64,000 nucleotides of DNA from Haoranjiania flava (GCF_025631005.1 NZ_JAOTPL010000010.1:62001-126000), one strand, 5' to 3'; counted from the stretch's first letter, positions 33,459-42,051 are shown. The notes: a model not told the origin generated them from the letters alone. Program-made: numbers and translations.

Positions 33459-33554
33459 CAGGAAATAGCCATAAGCGTGCGGCATATAAAGCGTTATAAT
33501 TATTTGGCTTTCCACATAGCTGTCGGAACTTATTAAAAAAAATTAAATACACGG
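33459..33554 (+). repeat. Degenerate hairpin repeat unit before dut
   Basis: A single decayed unit. GGAAATAGCC (33461-33470) pairs with GGCTTTCC (33506-33513), leaving a two-base TA bulge, and ATAAGC follows the left arm as in other units. The A-rich tail ends AAATACACGG directly before the dut start ATGAAG at 33555. The head ATG is lost. Confidence 0.7.
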
Positions 33555-33989
33555 ATGAAGGTAAATATTATCAATAAATCAACAAATGCATTACCGCATT
33601 ATGCCACGGCAGGCTCTTCGGGCATGGACTTAAGAGCAGATATTGCGGAACCGGTGACTTTAAAATCATTGGAAAGAAAACTAATCCCTACAGGTCTGTT
33701 TATAGAGCTGCCACAAGGTTTTGAAGCGCAGATCAGGCCGCGCAGCGGGCTGGCAGCCAAGCAGGGCATTACCTGTTTAAACACGCCTGGGACCATAGAC
33801 GCTGATTACCGCGGAGAAATAAAAGTGATCCTGATAAACCTGTCCAATGAAGACCAGGTGATTCATCCTGCTGACAGGATTGCGCAGATGGTGATACAAA
33901 AAGTGGAAATGATCAGTTGGAATGAAGTGTCCGAGATCAATGAAACAGACAGAGGCGCAGGTGGTTTCGGCCATACAGGTAAAAATTAA
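33555..33989 (+). CDS. dut: Deoxyuridine 5'-triphosphate nucleotidohydrolase
   Basis: A 144-residue trimeric dUTPase that hydrolyses dUTP to dUMP. All five motifs are visible: SGMDLRADI, PRSGLAAKQG, NTPGTIDADYRGEIKV, DRIAQMVIQ and the C-terminal arm RGAGGFGHTG. Probably co-transcribed with ispF and the DUF4292 gene. Confidence 0.97.
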   Translation: MKVNIINKSTNALPHYATAGSSGMDLRADIAEPVTLKSLERKLIPTGLFIELPQGFEAQIRPRSGLAAKQGITCLNTPGTIDADYRGEIKVILINLSNEDQVIHPADRIAQMVIQKVEMISWNEVSEINETDRGAGGFGHTGKN

Positions 33990-33998
33990 CCTAAAAAT

Positions 33999-34106
33999 AA
34001 GCGTAGTAGCTATAAAGCACATACCAACCGCGGATGAATAAGCGAAAAGAGTTCACCGCAAATATTGCATCTGGCAACTGAAAAAACAAATAATACAAAC
34101 ATGCAA
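33999..34106 (+). repeat. Degenerate hairpin repeat unit before the DUF4292 gene
   Basis: The core ATACCAACCGCGGATGAATA at 34021-34040 is identical to the core of intact units. The tail CATCTGGCAACTGAAAAAAC is nearly identical to that of the unit at 36767. The head (GTAGTAGCTATAAAGCAC) and the closing arm are decayed. The tail leads straight into ATGCAAATGAAA, the start of the next gene. Confidence 0.75.
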
Positions 34107-34922
34107 ATGAAAAGATATATTATATTGCTGGGCGTTGCAGCATTAAGTTTTTCTGCCTGTAAAACGGTGCGTAAAACACAGGCCAATCCTGCAGTTGACC
34201 ATTCCGGCAAAGTAGTGGCTGTTGACGATGCGAAGAAAGCAGAAAAAGATTATGCTTTGAAGCTGCTGAATGAAATCAGGAACAATAAGATCGATTTCAA
34301 CACATTTTCTGCTAAAATCGGTTTGCAATTTCAAAGCCCTAAAATGAGTCAAAGCGCCAACGCAAACCTGCGCATGGAAAAAAATAAAGTTATCTGGATG
34401 TCGGTAACAGGGCCGTTCGGTATAGAAGTATTCCGTGCTAAGGTTACGCCGGATAGTGTTGTATTAATTGATAAGCTGCAAAGCAAGGTGATACGCAGAG
34501 ATACGCGATACCTGCAGAGCCTGGTTAAAGTACCGGTAAATTTTTATGACCTGCAGGACCTGCTCGTAGGCAACCCGGTGTTTATAAACGGTGAGCCTGA
34601 AAGTTTTCAGAACTCGTCAGACAACATTCAATACACGCTTGTTGCCGATGCCATCAGGAATTTATTAACGGTAATGAAAAGCAATACCGGCGCGTCTTAT
34701 GCATCTACCAGCCAGGTTTCCGAGGCCACATCATCCCGTACTGCAAATATTACTTATGGTGATTACCGTAACCTGTCTGGGAAAAACTTTTCTTATCTAA
34801 GGAATATTGTTGTGAAAGAAAACGGCGCTACCACTAAAATTCACCTGGAATATAAAGAACCTGTTTTTGATCAACCGGTTACTTTTCCTTTCAGTGTACC
34901 CAGGGGATATTCAGAAGGATAA
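34107..34922 (+). CDS. DUF4292 domain lipoprotein
   Basis: A 271-residue lipoprotein: MKRYIILLGVAALSFSAC, lipobox Cys18. The mature part has the DUF4292 pattern: FNTFSAKIGLQFQSPKMSQ, then IWMSVTGPFGIEVFRAKVTPDSV, as in LolA/LolB-like half-barrel folds of Bacteroidota. A role in lipoprotein handling or envelope assembly is a family-level guess. Start at 34107 (or 34101); the frame upstream to 34065 is repeat sequence. It precedes the EnvC-like gene by 72 bp. Confidence 0.85.
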   Translation: MKRYIILLGVAALSFSACKTVRKTQANPAVDHSGKVVAVDDAKKAEKDYALKLLNEIRNNKIDFNTFSAKIGLQFQSPKMSQSANANLRMEKNKVIWMSVTGPFGIEVFRAKVTPDSVVLIDKLQSKVIRRDTRYLQSLVKVPVNFYDLQDLLVGNPVFINGEPESFQNSSDNIQYTLVADAIRNLLTVMKSNTGASYASTSQVSEATSSRTANITYGDYRNLSGKNFSYLRNIVVKENGATTKIHLEYKEPVFDQPVTFPFSVPRGYSEG

Positions 34923-34994
34923 TTTTAATAGCTTATAAACACTAAAGCTATCAGTTTATTAATATATTCGTACGATTAAATCAGAACCTTATTG

Positions 34995-36737
34995 ATGATC
35001 CGCAGACATTATTTCTTAGTAATATTATTTTTAACTGGCGGCCTACACTTTTCTCATGCCCAGACCAAAGAACAGATCCGGGCGCAGCAGCAGGCATTAC
35101 AGAAAGAGCTGAGCGAGCTGAACTCTAACCTGAAAGAAGTAAAGAAGACACAGAAAATATCTTTGGCACAATTAAAACTTATTGAAGAAAAAATATCTAC
35201 CCGCCAGCAGCTCATCAACAATATAAGCACAGACATCAAAAATCTCGACGGCCAGATTGCTGCTTACAACGGACAGCTTGAAAAGCACCGGCAGGAACTG
35301 GATACCTTAAAGGCCAAATACGCGCAAAGCCTGGTGGAGGCATATAAAAAAAGAAATAACTACGATTACATTAATTTCATATTCTCTTCCAATTCTTTCA
35401 ACGATGCATTTAAGCGGCTGCAATACTTAAAAAGCTACCGCACTTACCGTGATGCACAGGTGAGCGACATTAAAAATACGCAAGCGCTGATACAGGGCAA
35501 GCTTGACGAGATATCTAGGTTAAAAGGCAATAAGAACGTAGCATTGAATACCCAAAGCGGGCAGCTAAAAGGCCTTGAGTCCGATAAGCTCGAAAAAGAT
35601 GAGGCCATAAAATTATTGCAGGGAAGAGAAGGTGAGCTGGGAGAAGAGATCGCTGCAAGAGAAAAACAAAGAGATCAGCTTCGCCGCGTGCTCAATGATG
35701 TTATCCGCAGGGAAATAGCCGAAGCGCAAAGGCAGGAAAGAGAACGCCTCGCTAAAATTGCTGCAGCCCGGATTGCAGAAGAAGAAAGGCAGGCACGCAT
35801 AGAGGCACAGCGGCTTGCGGATGCTGCTGTAGAAAAAGAAAAAATAGCGGCGTATGAAAAGGCAAAAAGAGAGCGCGAAGAAGCTGCTGCAAGAGCTGCC
35901 GCGGCAGAGAAAGAGAGAAAACTGGCAGAAGAAAGAATGGTGAGGGAGAAAAAAGAACGCGAAGAAAGATTAGCCCGGGAGACAAAAGAAATGGAAGAGC
36001 GCCTGGCACGCGAAAAAGCCGATGCTGCACGCAAAGCAGAACGCGACCGCCAGTTGAAGCGCATGGAAGAAAGAAACCGTGCCATAGATGAAGCCAACGC
36101 ACGTGACCTGGCCAAGAAAAAAGCCGAGGAAGAAAAAGCAAAACAGGAAGTAGCGCGGCTGGAAAAAGAGCGGGAAACAGCACGGGTGGCAGCAGCAGTG
36201 CCTAAAACGGAAGAACAGAAAGCGGAAGTAAAAAGAAGGGTAGAGCAGGAAGTGGTACAGGAATCGCGCGAAGCTGCTACCAACCGCGGGCGTACCTACA
36301 ACGTGCTCGAAGCATCGAAAGAAAACATGACCCAGTCGCTTGATTTTGAAAAGAATAGGGGCGCTCTGCCATGGCCGGCATCAGGATATGTGAGCCAGCC
36401 TTTCGGAAACTACACCTTGCCCGGCTCCAAGATACGCGAATACAATCCCGGCATTGAGATCACATCCAACGGCGATCCCGGTGTGCGCTCTGTAGCTAAT
36501 GGCGTTGTATCGGTAGTGGTAAATATGGATGATGGCTATACGGTAATTGTGCGCCATGGTAAATATTTCACTACTTATAATCATCTTGCCAATGTATTTG
36601 TAAGCAAAGGCCAGAATGTACAGGCCGGCACGCCTTTAGGTGCAATGGCAACAGGCATTCACGGAAAGCATACCATGTTATTTATTGTAAGTGACGACAG
36701 GGGAAATGATATGAACCCTTCCGGATGGCTGAGGTAA
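34995..36737 (+). CDS. EnvC-like murein hydrolase activator (degenerate M23/LytM domain)
   Basis: A 580-residue exported protein: signal peptide ending HFSHAQ, long coiled coil (about 25-240), a highly charged Ala/Glu/Lys/Arg helix (about 240-420) and a C-terminal LytM/M23 domain (about 450-580). The catalytic positions are altered: YNPGIEI stands where active enzymes have H-x3-D, and KHTMLFIV where they have H-x-H. This matches the EnvC/NlpD group, which activates amidases during cell division rather than cutting peptidoglycan itself. A 202-residue open frame on the other strand is a by-product of the biased composition. Confidence 0.9.
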   Translation: MIRRHYFLVILFLTGGLHFSHAQTKEQIRAQQQALQKELSELNSNLKEVKKTQKISLAQLKLIEEKISTRQQLINNISTDIKNLDGQIAAYNGQLEKHRQELDTLKAKYAQSLVEAYKKRNNYDYINFIFSSNSFNDAFKRLQYLKSYRTYRDAQVSDIKNTQALIQGKLDEISRLKGNKNVALNTQSGQLKGLESDKLEKDEAIKLLQGREGELGEEIAAREKQRDQLRRVLNDVIRREIAEAQRQERERLAKIAAARIAEEERQARIEAQRLADAAVEKEKIAAYEKAKREREEAAARAAAAEKERKLAEERMVREKKEREERLARETKEMEERLAREKADAARKAERDRQLKRMEERNRAIDEANARDLAKKKAEEEKAKQEVARLEKERETARVAAAVPKTEEQKAEVKRRVEQEVVQESREAATNRGRTYNVLEASKENMTQSLDFEKNRGALPWPASGYVSQPFGNYTLPGSKIREYNPGIEITSNGDPGVRSVANGVVSVVVNMDDGYTVIVRHGKYFTTYNHLANVFVSKGQNVQAGTPLGAMATGIHGKHTMLFIVSDDRGNDMNPSGWLR

Positions 36738-36766
36738 TTTTTAAAAATAAATTTAAATATAAAAAT

Positions 36767-36873
36767 ATGAATAACCATACAGATTAGGGATCATACCAAC
36801 CGGGGATGAGTATTGAATCTAAAAAAATGGTTATTCCATGTGGCAACTGAAAAAACAAATAAATATAATACAC
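36767..36873 (+). repeat. Single hairpin repeat unit before the deoxyhypusine-synthase-like gene
   Basis: A 107-bp unit with AATAACC/GGTTATT arms, core ATACCAACCGGGGATGAGTA and tail GTGGCAACTGAAAAAAC ending ATACAC, directly followed by the gene start ATGAAA at 36874. One A is missing at the head (ATGAATAACC), so the Met-Lys-stop reading is lost here. Confidence 0.85.
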
Positions 36874-37845
36874 ATGAAAGGACCCATATCGCAATTTATA
36901 GAACATCATTACAGGCATTTCAATGCGGCGGCATTAATGGATGCGGCCAAAGGTTATGAAACTCATTTAAACGAAGGCGGCAAAATGCTGATATCGCTGG
37001 CCGGCGCCATGAGTACAGCCGAGCTGGGTATTTCTCTTGCAGAGATGATACGCCAGGATAAAGTTGCCATCATCTCCTGCACCGGAGCCAACCTGGAAGA
37101 AGATGTGATGAACCTGGTAGCGCATTCGCATTACAAAAGAGTGCCTAACTACCGCGACCTCACACCCAGGGAAGAATGGGAATTACTGGAAAATCACTAC
37201 AACCGCGTTACCGATACCTGTATTCCGGAAGAGGAGGCATTCCGCAGGCTGCAAAAACATTTGCACAAAGTATGGAAAGATGCTGAAGATAAAGGTGAAC
37301 GCTATTTCCCGCACGAGTTTTTATACCAGGTGGTCAAGAGCGGCGTGCTGGAAGAGCATTATGAAATAGATCCGAAGAACAGCTGGATACTGGCTGCAGC
37401 AGAAAAAAATATACCTGTGATAGTACCGGGATGGGAAGACAGCACTACCGGTAACATTTTTGCCAGCTACTGCATTAAAGGCGAGTTGAAAGCAAGCACC
37501 GTGAAATCAGGTATTGAATACATGATGTATCTTACAGAATGGTACCGCGCCAACAGCGGGGGCAAAGGCGTTGGCTTCTTCCAGATCGGCGGCGGCATTG
37601 CCGGCGATTTCCCTATTTGCGTAGTACCCATGATGTACCAGGACCTGGAGTGGCATGATGTGCCGTTCTGGTCTTATTTCTGCCAGATATCAGATTCCAC
37701 TACTTCTTACGGTTCTTATTCAGGCGCTGTGCCCAATGAAAAAATTACCTGGGGCAAGCTGGATATTGATACACCTAAGTTTATTGTGGAAAGCGATGCT
37801 ACCATTGTAGCGCCGCTGATCTTTGCCTGGGTACTGGGCCAGTAA
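36874..37845 (+). CDS. Deoxyhypusine synthase family protein
   Basis: A 323-residue member of the deoxyhypusine synthase fold, which uses NAD and spermidine. Motifs: SLAGAMSTAELG near the N-terminus, CTGANLEEDVMNLVAHSHYKR, GWEDSTTGN, GGGIAGDFP and the C-terminal ITWGKLDIDT. The last holds the lysine that aligns with the catalytic Lys of eukaryotic enzymes. Bacteria lack eIF5A, so the substrate is not protein hypusination; transfer of the aminobutyl group to a polyamine is a possibility known for relatives. Start 36874 follows the repeat leader; upstream in-frame codons are repeat sequence. Confidence 0.88.
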   Translation: MKGPISQFIEHHYRHFNAAALMDAAKGYETHLNEGGKMLISLAGAMSTAELGISLAEMIRQDKVAIISCTGANLEEDVMNLVAHSHYKRVPNYRDLTPREEWELLENHYNRVTDTCIPEEEAFRRLQKHLHKVWKDAEDKGERYFPHEFLYQVVKSGVLEEHYEIDPKNSWILAAAEKNIPVIVPGWEDSTTGNIFASYCIKGELKASTVKSGIEYMMYLTEWYRANSGGKGVGFFQIGGGIAGDFPICVVPMMYQDLEWHDVPFWSYFCQISDSTTSYGSYSGAVPNEKITWGKLDIDTPKFIVESDATIVAPLIFAWVLGQ

Positions 37846-37866
37846 TATTGTAATCAAATTTTTGTG

Positions 37867-37896
37867 ATACCGGGAGGATGCCTCCTGGTATTTTTT
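37867..37896 (+). terminator. Rho-independent terminator
   Basis: ATACC-GGGAGG-ATG-CCTCCT-GGTAT, an 11-bp stem with one G-T pair and a 3-nt loop, followed by six T. It lies 22 bp after the deoxyhypusine-synthase-like gene. The ATG in the loop opens the frame of the next gene but is not its start. Confidence 0.9.
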
Positions 37897-37913
37897 ATAT
37901 CAACTTCAGGGAA

Positions 37914-38450
37914 ATGAATCTATATTTTATCGCGGTGGAACCGCCACGTGAAATTTCTGATAAGATACGTGCAGTCAGCAAAGACTTTGCAGACAGGTTT
38001 GAAAGTGTAAAGGCGTACAAAAACTTTCCGCACATTACCATTATCCCCGTTTTTAAACTGCCGGAAGAAAAAGAAGAATTGCTGTTGAATAACTTTTCTT
38101 CCATAAAATTGGAAACGCCGGCTTTTGAGCTGCAGCTCAATGGATTCCAGGCTTTCCAGAATAAGAAAAATCCTGTGATATACATTCACCCGGAAAATAA
38201 AGAACAGCTGAAACAACTTTTCAGTGAACTGTCTGTGTTTTTTAATGCCTCATCCGGTAAAAGTTTTCACCCCCATCTAACCGTAGCTTACAGGGACCTT
38301 ACGCTTCAGAACTTTGAACTTGCATGGAGTGAATATGAAGGCAAGCCTTTCAGGGAAAGTTTCACGGTTCATAAAACAGGCTTGTATAAATACATCAATA
38401 ACCGCTGGGTATTGCAGCGGGAAATTAACCTGCCTGCTGAAACTGTTTAG
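37914..38450 (+). CDS. 2'-5' RNA ligase / 2H phosphoesterase family protein
   Basis: A 178-residue 2H phosphoesterase with the two signature tetrapeptides: HITI in NFPHITIIPVF and HLTV in FHPHLTVAYRDL. Family members open cyclic phosphates or join RNA ends through 2'-5' bonds; the substrate here is unknown. ATG 37914 is chosen because the upstream ATG 37878 lies in the loop of a terminator. The next gene begins 10 bp downstream. Confidence 0.9.
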   Translation: MNLYFIAVEPPREISDKIRAVSKDFADRFESVKAYKNFPHITIIPVFKLPEEKEELLLNNFSSIKLETPAFELQLNGFQAFQNKKNPVIYIHPENKEQLKQLFSELSVFFNASSGKSFHPHLTVAYRDLTLQNFELAWSEYEGKPFRESFTVHKTGLYKYINNRWVLQREINLPAETV

Positions 38451-38459
38451 TGAATTTTT

Positions 38460-39101
38460 ATGGAAAAGATTATTACGCGCCACCGGCATCTCGATCAGTA
38501 TCCTATTTCAAAAGATGCCAGCAAGCTGATCGTGGGTACCATTCACCCGCATAATCACGATACATTCCAGCTCCCGTTTTTTTATGGTAATAAAAATTCT
38601 ATATGGGAAATATTTGCCGACGCCTTTCCCTCATTGCTTTCCCGCCCTTTGACTGTTGATAAGATACTTAGCTTTCTGAAGAAAAAGAAAATCGCGGTAA
38701 GCGACACCATTGTTGCGTGTGAACGGCAGGCATCTACTTACCTCGATAATGACCTGATACCAACAGAACTAAATACCGCGTTGGTGGAGCAAATAAAAAA
38801 CTCTAACATTAAAGATGTATATTTTACAAGCGGCTTTGGCAAAAACAATGCTTTTAAATTGTTTTACGTAAACATACTGCATAGAAAAATTACGCCGGAG
38901 ATCAGAAAAAACAGAAAGGTGGTGGTTGATGATGTTTTCGGGCGCAAAGTGACGTTGCATGTTTTGTATTCACCTTCCGGCAGCGCTAATGTGGCCTGGT
39001 CTGCTTCTAAAATGTATAGGCAAAATGCGCACTTGTATAAAGAATCAAAAAGGCCTGTTTACGATTTTAAAGTAAATTATTACCGGGAGCTTTTCAAATA
39101 A
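38460..39101 (+). CDS. Uracil-DNA glycosylase superfamily-like protein
   Basis: A 213-residue protein that I place by motifs in the UDG superfamily: LIVGTIHPHN (23-32), FFYGNKNSIWEIF (40-52) and SPSGSANVAW (171-180), which resembles the late substrate loop of mismatch and hypoxanthine glycosylases. If active it would remove damaged bases from DNA. The usual catalytic Asp or Asn in the first motif is not clear, so activity is uncertain. It follows the 2H phosphoesterase by 10 bp and is probably co-transcribed. Confidence 0.65.
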   Translation: MEKIITRHRHLDQYPISKDASKLIVGTIHPHNHDTFQLPFFYGNKNSIWEIFADAFPSLLSRPLTVDKILSFLKKKKIAVSDTIVACERQASTYLDNDLIPTELNTALVEQIKNSNIKDVYFTSGFGKNNAFKLFYVNILHRKITPEIRKNRKVVVDDVFGRKVTLHVLYSPSGSANVAWSASKMYRQNAHLYKESKRPVYDFKVNYYRELFK

Positions 39102-39105
39102 TTTC

Positions 39106-39189
39106 CATGTGTGTATATTTTATTTTTTCTTTATGGTCACATGCAATAGGCTTTATTCATTTACAGTTGGTATAAGTTCCTAATTTCAT
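39106..39189 (-). repeat. Degenerate hairpin repeat unit between convergent genes
   Basis: On the minus strand it reads ATGAAATTAGGAACTTATACC, then an ACCAACTG core, AATGAATAAAGCCTATTGC and a tail GTGACCATAAAGAAAAAAT ending ACACACATGG. The left arm has a deletion, so the stem is lost. It does not lead into a gene. Confidence 0.75.
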
Positions 39190-39360
39190 GACATTTTACA
39201 TTGTTAAAACCTTACCGGGGAAGCCTTTATGTTAAATCCTGATTTGTTTAAAAAATATTTTCCATGAAGTGTAGCGAATGAATACCTAACTACGTATAAG
39301 AGGTAATAAGATTCCTGATATATTTGTTTAGTCAGTATTTTACGATTGCTTGTCAAAACA

Positions 39361-39396
39361 AAAAGCGAAAGATTACCGTCTTTCGCTTAATTTTTT
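39361..39396. terminator. Bidirectional terminator
   Basis: AAGCGAAAGA and TCTTTCGCTT form a 10-bp stem with a 6-nt loop, with T runs on both sides. It serves the convergent genes ending at 39101 and 39410. Confidence 0.85.
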
Positions 39397-39409
39397 AATA
39401 GTGTTATTG

Positions 39410-39961
39410 CTATTGGTAATGGTTCTCGTCTATATAAAAATATCCGTCTGATCTTTTCCAGTACCACAATGCATTGTTGGGGATTTTATAAAGAAAATAT
39501 ACGCCTTTTGTTCCCTGTTTTTGCATGCTTGCCGGCACATAGATCACGCGCGGAGGTATAAAGTTGTACCTGCTTGATAAGTTCTTTGCCTGGTTAGGCG
39601 TATACGCACGCACTACCATGCTGATAGAATCCAGGTTGTGATTGACGTGTGCCGGTAGCGTATTACGATCAATCACCACATTGCCTTTACTGTCTATAAC
39701 AGCCACAGCCTTCTCGGCAGCGGTTGGTGCTTTTGCAGCATTGGCTTTAATGTTGGCTTCTACATTTTCATTGCCTTCAACTTTATTCACCGGCACCGTA
39801 GCTTTTACCATATATTTCTTATCATCAGCAATACGGTCAGGAGCCACGGGCGGGCGCTCAGTTGTTACGGTAGTAGTTGTTTTTGCAGGTATATTTTTCC
39901 TGCCGCAGGCAGCAAACAAAAGGATGGAAAATATAGCCAGCAGGAAAATTTTATTGTTCAT
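39410..39961 (-). CDS. Hypothetical lipoprotein
   Basis: A 183-residue lipoprotein: MNNKIFLLAIFSILLFAAC, lipobox Cys19. The next 80 residues are low in complexity and rich in Thr, Ala and Asn. The C-terminal part (about 115-183) has a more ordered look with IPPRVIYVPASMQ and YKIPNNALWYWKRSDGYFYID. I do not recognise the family. Stands alone between hisS and the terminator at 39361. Confidence 0.75.
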   Translation of the reverse strand: MNNKIFLLAIFSILLFAACGRKNIPAKTTTTVTTERPPVAPDRIADDKKYMVKATVPVNKVEGNENVEANIKANAAKAPTAAEKAVAVIDSKGNVVIDRNTLPAHVNHNLDSISMVVRAYTPNQAKNLSSRYNFIPPRVIYVPASMQKQGTKGVYFLYKIPNNALWYWKRSDGYFYIDENHYQ

Positions 39962-40007
39962 AGGTAAAACTTAAAGCTTAAAATTAATCATTCGCAAGCA
40001 ATCGTGA

Positions 40008-41378
40008 TCAGGAGCGAAGATAATTTATCATTTCTTTTATATTGTGGTTATCAAAAGATAATTGTTCGCCTTTGCTGAGGTTTTTAATGTTGCATTTATT
40101 TTGTTTCACTTCTTCTTCGCCCATGATCACCACAAACGGAATGCGTTTTTTATCGGCATATTTAAACTGCTTATCAAACTTTGCTTTCTCATGGTACATT
40201 TCACAGCGGATATTTTCCCGGCGCAACTGTTGCATCAGTGCGAAGGCAGCCATACTTTCTTGTTCGCCGAGGTTAAAAAACAAAACATCTGTGGCGTGCT
40301 GTAAAGTTTCTGGGAAAAGATTAAGCTCATCCATTACATCATAGATCCTGTCAACACCAAAGCTGATGCCCACTCCGGGCATGCCTGGCAAGCCAAACAA
40401 GCCGGTAAGATCGTCGTAACGCCCGCCGCCGCCGATGCTGCCAATGGTTACATTCTTAGCTTTTACTTCAAAGATAGTTCCTGTATAATAATTAAGACCG
40501 CGCGCCAGTGTAAAATCTATATGTAGCCTGCCATACTCAAGATTGGTGTGTTTCAGCAGGTATTCCAGTTCCGAAAGGCCCTCTTCTGCCAGACTGATGC
40601 CGCTCAACAACGTTTTTACCTGTGCAATCTTTTCTTCACTACTGCCACTTACAGAGAGGTATTTTTCAATAGTGCCTATTTGTGCAGCATCTAAACCCCG
40701 GGCAGCTAATTCTTCCTTTACTTTCTCCAGCCCTATCTTATCAAGCTTATCAATAGCAATGGTAATGTCGGTAAGCTTATCTGCGCCGCCGCATTTTTCG
40801 GCAAGCGAGGCAAGTATTTTCCTGTTATTGATTTTGATTTCAACGTCAACCCGCAGCTTATCAAAAGCGCTGTTGTAAATCTGGATCAACTCCAGCTCAT
40901 TCATCAATGTACTGCTTCCCACAATATCACAATCGCACTGGTAAAATTCCCTGTAACGACCGCGCTGCGGGCGGTCTGCGCGCCATACGGGTTGCACCTG
41001 GTAGCGTTTAAACGGAAAGGTAAGTTGCCCGTGATTCATGGCTATGTAGCGTGCAAAGGGAATGGTAAGGTCGTAGCGCAATGCTCTTTCCGTAATGTTT
41101 TTGTCTGATCTTCCTGCAAGTATCTGTTGAAAACCTGCTTCCGTTTTTTCTTTTTTGTTGGGATTATCAAGCCCGTTGTTGAGCACTTTAAAAATAAGCT
41201 TATCGCCTTCTTCGCCATATTTCCCCATAAGTGTATCCAGGTTTTCCATCGCCGGTGTTTCCAGCGGTTCAAAGCCGTACAACTCAAATACAGAGCGGAT
41301 GGTATTAAAAATATAATTACGTTTCCGCACTACTTCCGCGCTAAAGTCCCTGGTGCCCTGCGGTATGGATGGTTTCAT
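40008..41378 (-). CDS. hisS: Histidine--tRNA ligase
   Basis: A 456-residue class II synthetase that charges tRNA-His. Motif 1 region FELYGFEPLETPAMEN, motif 2 RPQRGRYREFYQCD, HisA block RGLNYYTGTIFE and motif 3 PGMPGVGISFGVDRI, then a C-terminal anticodon-binding domain beginning near residue 360. Full length. Separated from the phosphatase gene by 48 bp in the same direction. Confidence 0.97.
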   Translation of the reverse strand: MKPSIPQGTRDFSAEVVRKRNYIFNTIRSVFELYGFEPLETPAMENLDTLMGKYGEEGDKLIFKVLNNGLDNPNKKEKTEAGFQQILAGRSDKNITERALRYDLTIPFARYIAMNHGQLTFPFKRYQVQPVWRADRPQRGRYREFYQCDCDIVGSSTLMNELELIQIYNSAFDKLRVDVEIKINNRKILASLAEKCGGADKLTDITIAIDKLDKIGLEKVKEELAARGLDAAQIGTIEKYLSVSGSSEEKIAQVKTLLSGISLAEEGLSELEYLLKHTNLEYGRLHIDFTLARGLNYYTGTIFEVKAKNVTIGSIGGGGRYDDLTGLFGLPGMPGVGISFGVDRIYDVMDELNLFPETLQHATDVLFFNLGEQESMAAFALMQQLRRENIRCEMYHEKAKFDKQFKYADKKRIPFVVIMGEEEVKQNKCNIKNLSKGEQLSFDNHNIKEMINYLRS

Positions 41379-41426
41379 TTTTTATAATGTTATAGGTTGA
41401 TGTTAGAAAACACATATCAGTTTTAG

Positions 41427-41885
41427 CTAAGCATATTTTTTAATGATATGATCGGTAGCCTTGTCCAGCAGATCGTATACTTCGCTGAAAGCCTCGTCTG
41501 TATTGGCATACCACGGATCAGGCACCTGCATGTTTTTGCCGGTATACACTTCATTCATGATCAGGTCTATCTTGTTTTCATCAAAATATTTACCTGCCAT
41601 GCGTTTTACTTCCTGGTAGTTTTCGCTGTCCATTACATAGATCTTGTCATAATATTCAAAATCTTCTTTTTTGAATTTGCGTCCTTTCAGGTCGCAGATA
41701 TCAAACCCTTTTAACCTGGCAATTTTTTGTGAACCGGCATGTGGTGGTTCGCCCACGTGCCAGCCGCCTGTGCCTGCACTGTCTATTTCCCAGTTGAGCC
41801 CGGCCTGTTTTACTTTATGTCTCAGGATGCCCTCAGCCAGCGGGCTGCGGCAGATATTTCCCAGGCATACCATTAAAATTTTCAT
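41427..41885 (-). CDS. Low molecular weight protein-tyrosine-phosphatase
   Basis: A 152-residue phosphatase with the P-loop CLGNICRS (C7 and R13, C-x5-R-S) right at the N-terminus and the general-acid Asp in VPDPWY. It removes phosphate from tyrosine, often on exopolysaccharide kinases, or acts on small phosphates. Divergent from the peroxiredoxin operon. Confidence 0.94.
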   Translation of the reverse strand: MKILMVCLGNICRSPLAEGILRHKVKQAGLNWEIDSAGTGGWHVGEPPHAGSQKIARLKGFDICDLKGRKFKKEDFEYYDKIYVMDSENYQEVKRMAGKYFDENKIDLIMNEVYTGKNMQVPDPWYANTDEAFSEVYDLLDKATDHIIKKYA

Positions 41886-41947
41886 GGCGCGAAGATAATG
41901 AATGTAAAAGAAACATGCCCTGCGTGATAGTGATCAACCATTAATAT

Positions 41948-42003
41948 ATAGATTAAAGTTATTCTAAAATAGATAAATCGAATAGTTTACACATATAATG
42001 TGT
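41948..42003 (+). promoter_or_regulatory. OxyR-like motif and palindrome before the peroxiredoxin gene
   Basis: 41948-41962 reads ATAGATTAAAGTTAT, matching the OxyR half-module ATAGnTnnnAnCTAT with one mismatch; two further ATAG words follow. Separately, ACACAT-ATA-ATGTGT at 41989-42003 is a perfect palindrome just before the promoter box. Both would suit peroxide control of the operon, but this rests on motif resemblance alone. Confidence 0.35.
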
Positions 42004-42005
42004 TG

Positions 42006-42013
42006 TAAGTTTG
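42006..42013 (+). promoter_or_regulatory. Minus-7 promoter box of the peroxiredoxin operon
   Basis: TAAGTTTG, perfect TAnnTTTG, 38 bp before the ATG at 42052. Confidence 0.5.
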
Positions 42014-42051
42014 CATAGTCAATTAATTATAAAACCATTAAATTATACACT

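Noticed and set aside
35675..36283. A 202-codon serine- and arginine-rich open frame opposite the EnvC-like gene.
   Set aside because: It mirrors the Ala/Glu/Arg-rich codons of the real gene; there is no promoter and no recognisable domain.
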